Shown: piece by piece, positions 1-3,000 of the stretch
Position numbering within the stretch: position 1 is the first letter of the stretch
How the letters are laid out: each line of letters begins with the position of its first letter
Source of the DNA: Flavobacterium sp.
GTDB taxonomy: Bacteria; Bacteroidota; Bacteroidia; Flavobacteriales; Flavobacteriaceae
DNA: 5,870 nt
Direction: 5' to 3'
NCBI RefSeq assembly: GCF_021151785.1
Contig: NZ_JAGKWP010000126.1
Coordinates: 1 to 5,870 of the forward strand
Notes under the pieces: generated by a model
Told to the model about the DNA's origin: nothing
Database searches by the model: none
What the model saw: the letters and a program-made list of their open reading frames with translations, nothing else
Made by a program: the position numbers and the translations under genes

Positions 1-16
1 AATTTATTTTAACAAT

Positions 17-3000
17 ATGATTAAATATTACTCTAGTATTAAAAACTTATATTTAAGTTTTTCATTATTTTTTTCTAAAAAAAGAGAATATGAGAATTTA
101 AGAAATGAAAAAAAGTCTTTAGTTTTCATTATGGTCTTTTTTTCTTTAATTTCTTGTTTTTTTGTTAAGGCTCAATCATCTGTAAATTATGTTCTTACTA
201 CTGGTTCAAGTTCCTTTAATTCAATGTCTGGAGCAACTACTTTGTTTTCAGGAGTCCAAGATAATTGGGGTAGTTCAGTTTTGCCTATTGAATTTAATTT
301 TAATTATATGGGAATTTCTTACTCCCATTTTAGTGTTAACAGTAACGGTCAATTAAGATTGCATACTAATGCTGGAGCCACAAGTATTGGAGCGGCAGCT
401 GTTTCAGCTTATACAGCTTCTACAGTTACTATAGCGCCTATGGCTGGGGATAATAGAACGGGAGGTGGTATGACTTATTTAATTTCAGGGATAGCTCCAA
501 ATAGAAAATTGATTGTTGAATGGAGTAATTTTTATATTTCAATACCTGATATTACTAATTCTGGAAACATGCAATTAGTATTAAATGAAGGTACAGGAGT
601 AATTGAGTTTATTTATGGAAATATCTTAAATCCTGCGAATTCTTCAGTAACAAGATCAATTTTTCATAGTTCTAATAATACAGCAAATTCTTCTGCTTTT
701 ATAACTGTTGGAACCACTCCTTCTCAGAATACTTCTGCAACATCACCAACAGCAAATAATTTTGCGGCTAGTTTACCACTAACTAATTTGGTAAATACTT
801 ACATTAAGTTTACACCTCCAAATACACCTTTAGCTTCACCAATTAATTTAACTTTTAGTGGTTTGTCTTCCGCTTCAACAACTTTAAATTGGGTGGATAA
901 CTCAATTGGTGAGTCAGGTTTTTTAATTACTCGAGCAACTGACCCAACCTTTACTTCTGGTATAGTTAATTCTGTAATTTCATCAACCTCATCAAATACA
1001 ATTGGTCAATCTTACAATCTAGTTCAAACAGGTTTATTGCCTTCAACTACGTATTATTATAAAGTTCAAGCTTTTTCAGAGGCTATTTTTTCTACTGAAT
1101 TATCTGGTTCACAATCGACTAATGCCCCAGGAACATTTGTTTCAGTTGCAACAGGCAATTTTGGTTCAGCATCTACTTGGAATATTAATTTAGTCCCTAC
1201 TCAATTTGATAACATCATAATTTCTTCTGGGCATACTATTTCAATTGATGCTGTTGGTCAAGTAGCAAATAATGTTACGGTAAATGGAACGTTAGCTTAT
1301 GGTTCAACTCCAACTTCTTTTTCTATAAATGGTAATTTATTAGTTAACTCTGGGGGAGTAGTTAATGTTTTTACAGGAACAATAGGTAAAACATTAACAG
1401 TTGCTGGAGATATTACAAATAATGGTACTATTGATGTTTCTGTTGGGACAACCAGCGCGGGTAATTTAATATTGAATGGTACAACATTACAGACCGTTTC
1501 TGGTTTAGGTACTTTTAATACTAGTGTTATCAGAAATTTGACTTTTAGTAATACATCAACTTCAACGCCTAATATAACATGGTTATTTAACAATATTAAA
1601 ATTGCTTATAATTTGAATATAACTGGAGCTAGAATCAATCTTGGTACGAATAAAATGATTTTTGGTTCTGGAGCCGCTGGTAATTCACTTACTGCACCTA
1701 TTGGTTCAGGTTTTTTGCCTGGTGGTAGTTTCTCTCGATGGTGGTCAACAACTGTTACGGGAACAACAATTACAGCTGGTTCAGATCCAACAAACACTAC
1801 TTCAAGGTATCCTTTCTTAAACTCAACAGGGGTTCAAAGAGCAATGTATATCTCTAGAACTGGTTCAACTACAGGAAATGTTGCAGGTGAGTTAACAGTA
1901 ACTTATACAGATTCAAATACATTGACTACAGGGCTTTCTGTAGTGGATGGTTCATACACTATAACAGATAGATATAATGGTAAATGGACAGTTACAAAAG
2001 ATGCTTCATACAATCATGCAGGAACACATACTATAGCTGTAGTTGCCAATAATGCTTTCTATACCACAAATGGAAATTCAAGACTTATGCTTGCTAATGC
2101 ACCCTTGTCTGGAACACATCAAAATGGGACCATTAGTCCAGGAGCTCAAAGAATTGGTTTAACTACTTCAGATTTAATTTCTGGAGACATATATATAGGT
2201 CTAAATGTGCAAGAAACACCATTTGTTTCAGTAGCTAATGGTAATTGGGAAAATCCATCAACTTGGAATAAAAATTTAGTACCAAGTGCTTCCGATATTG
2301 TTTATATTGCAGCAGGTACTACTGTAACAGTTAATACAGCCTCAGCTGCTGCTAATGCAATTATGATTTATAATGGAGGGGTATTGAATATAAATGGAAA
2401 TGTAATGACTGTAGCAACAACTTTGTTAAATAATGGTACAGTTAATGCAAATGGCGGAGATTTAATTGTAAACGGTGGTAGTGCTTCTGGAATAACAAAT
2501 TCTAGTGTTGGTACTTTTGTGGTAGCAGGGGCTACTGTAAGACAAGGGCCAATAGGAGGAGGAAATACCATTTTTACAAATTCAGGTGTGTTAACCGTAA
2601 GTTCGGGAATATTGAATATTAATGGAAGTTTGGTTCATTCTGGTTTACAGTTTAATCAAAGCGGAGGGGAAATTAATATCGATGGAAATGCAGCTGGTGT
2701 GTCAGCTAATTCAGCCTCTTCATATTATCTTAACTTAACTGCTGCTGTAAATTGGACTGGGGGAAATCTGACAATTGTTGATCCACATACAAGTACATCT
2801 GGTACTGATGTATTCTATTATAGTGTTGGAGTAAGTTCTAATGTATCTACAAACCATACATTGAGATTTGGTGATGGAGTTTCTACTGATCCTGGTGGAA
2901 ATGCAATTGGATTCAGAGCTAATACCTATGTGGGTTCGGGGAGAATTAATTATGGAAATTTAATTATTAACGGAGGTAATGCTACTAATAGGATTGTCAC

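Larger units (their letters stand above)
17..175 (+). other. Extended Sec signal peptide, residues 1-53
   Basis: The last 20 residues look like a normal Bacteroidota signal peptide: Lys-Lys at 32-33, a hydrophobic core at 34-50 and a VKAQ end, with predicted cleavage after Gln53 (before SSVNY). Before this lies a 31-residue extension with its own hydrophobic patch (residues 11-19) and a strongly charged linker (residues 21-33, KKREYENLRNEKK). Extended signal peptides are known on large exported proteins of other bacteria (ESPR of autotransporters, YSIRK in Gram-positives); likeness to these is by layout only. A lipobox-like LISC at residues 44-47 is present, but the hydrophobic core runs on past the Cys, so signal peptidase I at KAQ is favoured. 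Confidence is high for export and moderate for the long form. Confidence 0.75.

Noticed and set aside
68..83. T7-CT-A7 as a hairpin terminator or promoter element
   Set aside because: The arms would leave a two-base loop and form only A-T pairs, and the site lies inside the likely coding region. It is better seen as homopolymer runs.
131..175. ATG 131 as the true start
   Set aside because: It would give MVFFSLISCFFVKAQ, a signal with no positive n-region and only 15 residues. The upstream in-frame Lys-Lys and open frame argue for an earlier start.
1297..1593. Minus-strand open frame of 98 codons
   Set aside because: It lies fully inside the plus-strand coding sequence. The product is a Val/Pro/Leu-rich string typical of the complement of Asn/Thr/Gly-rich codons, with no recognisable domain.
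1606..1797. Minus-strand open frame of 63 codons
   Set aside because: Antisense shadow of module A; Pro/Val-rich composition and no support as a gene.
2368..2571. Minus-strand open frame of 67 codons
   Set aside because: Antisense shadow of the beta-helix rungs of module B; same artefact composition and no recognisable domain.
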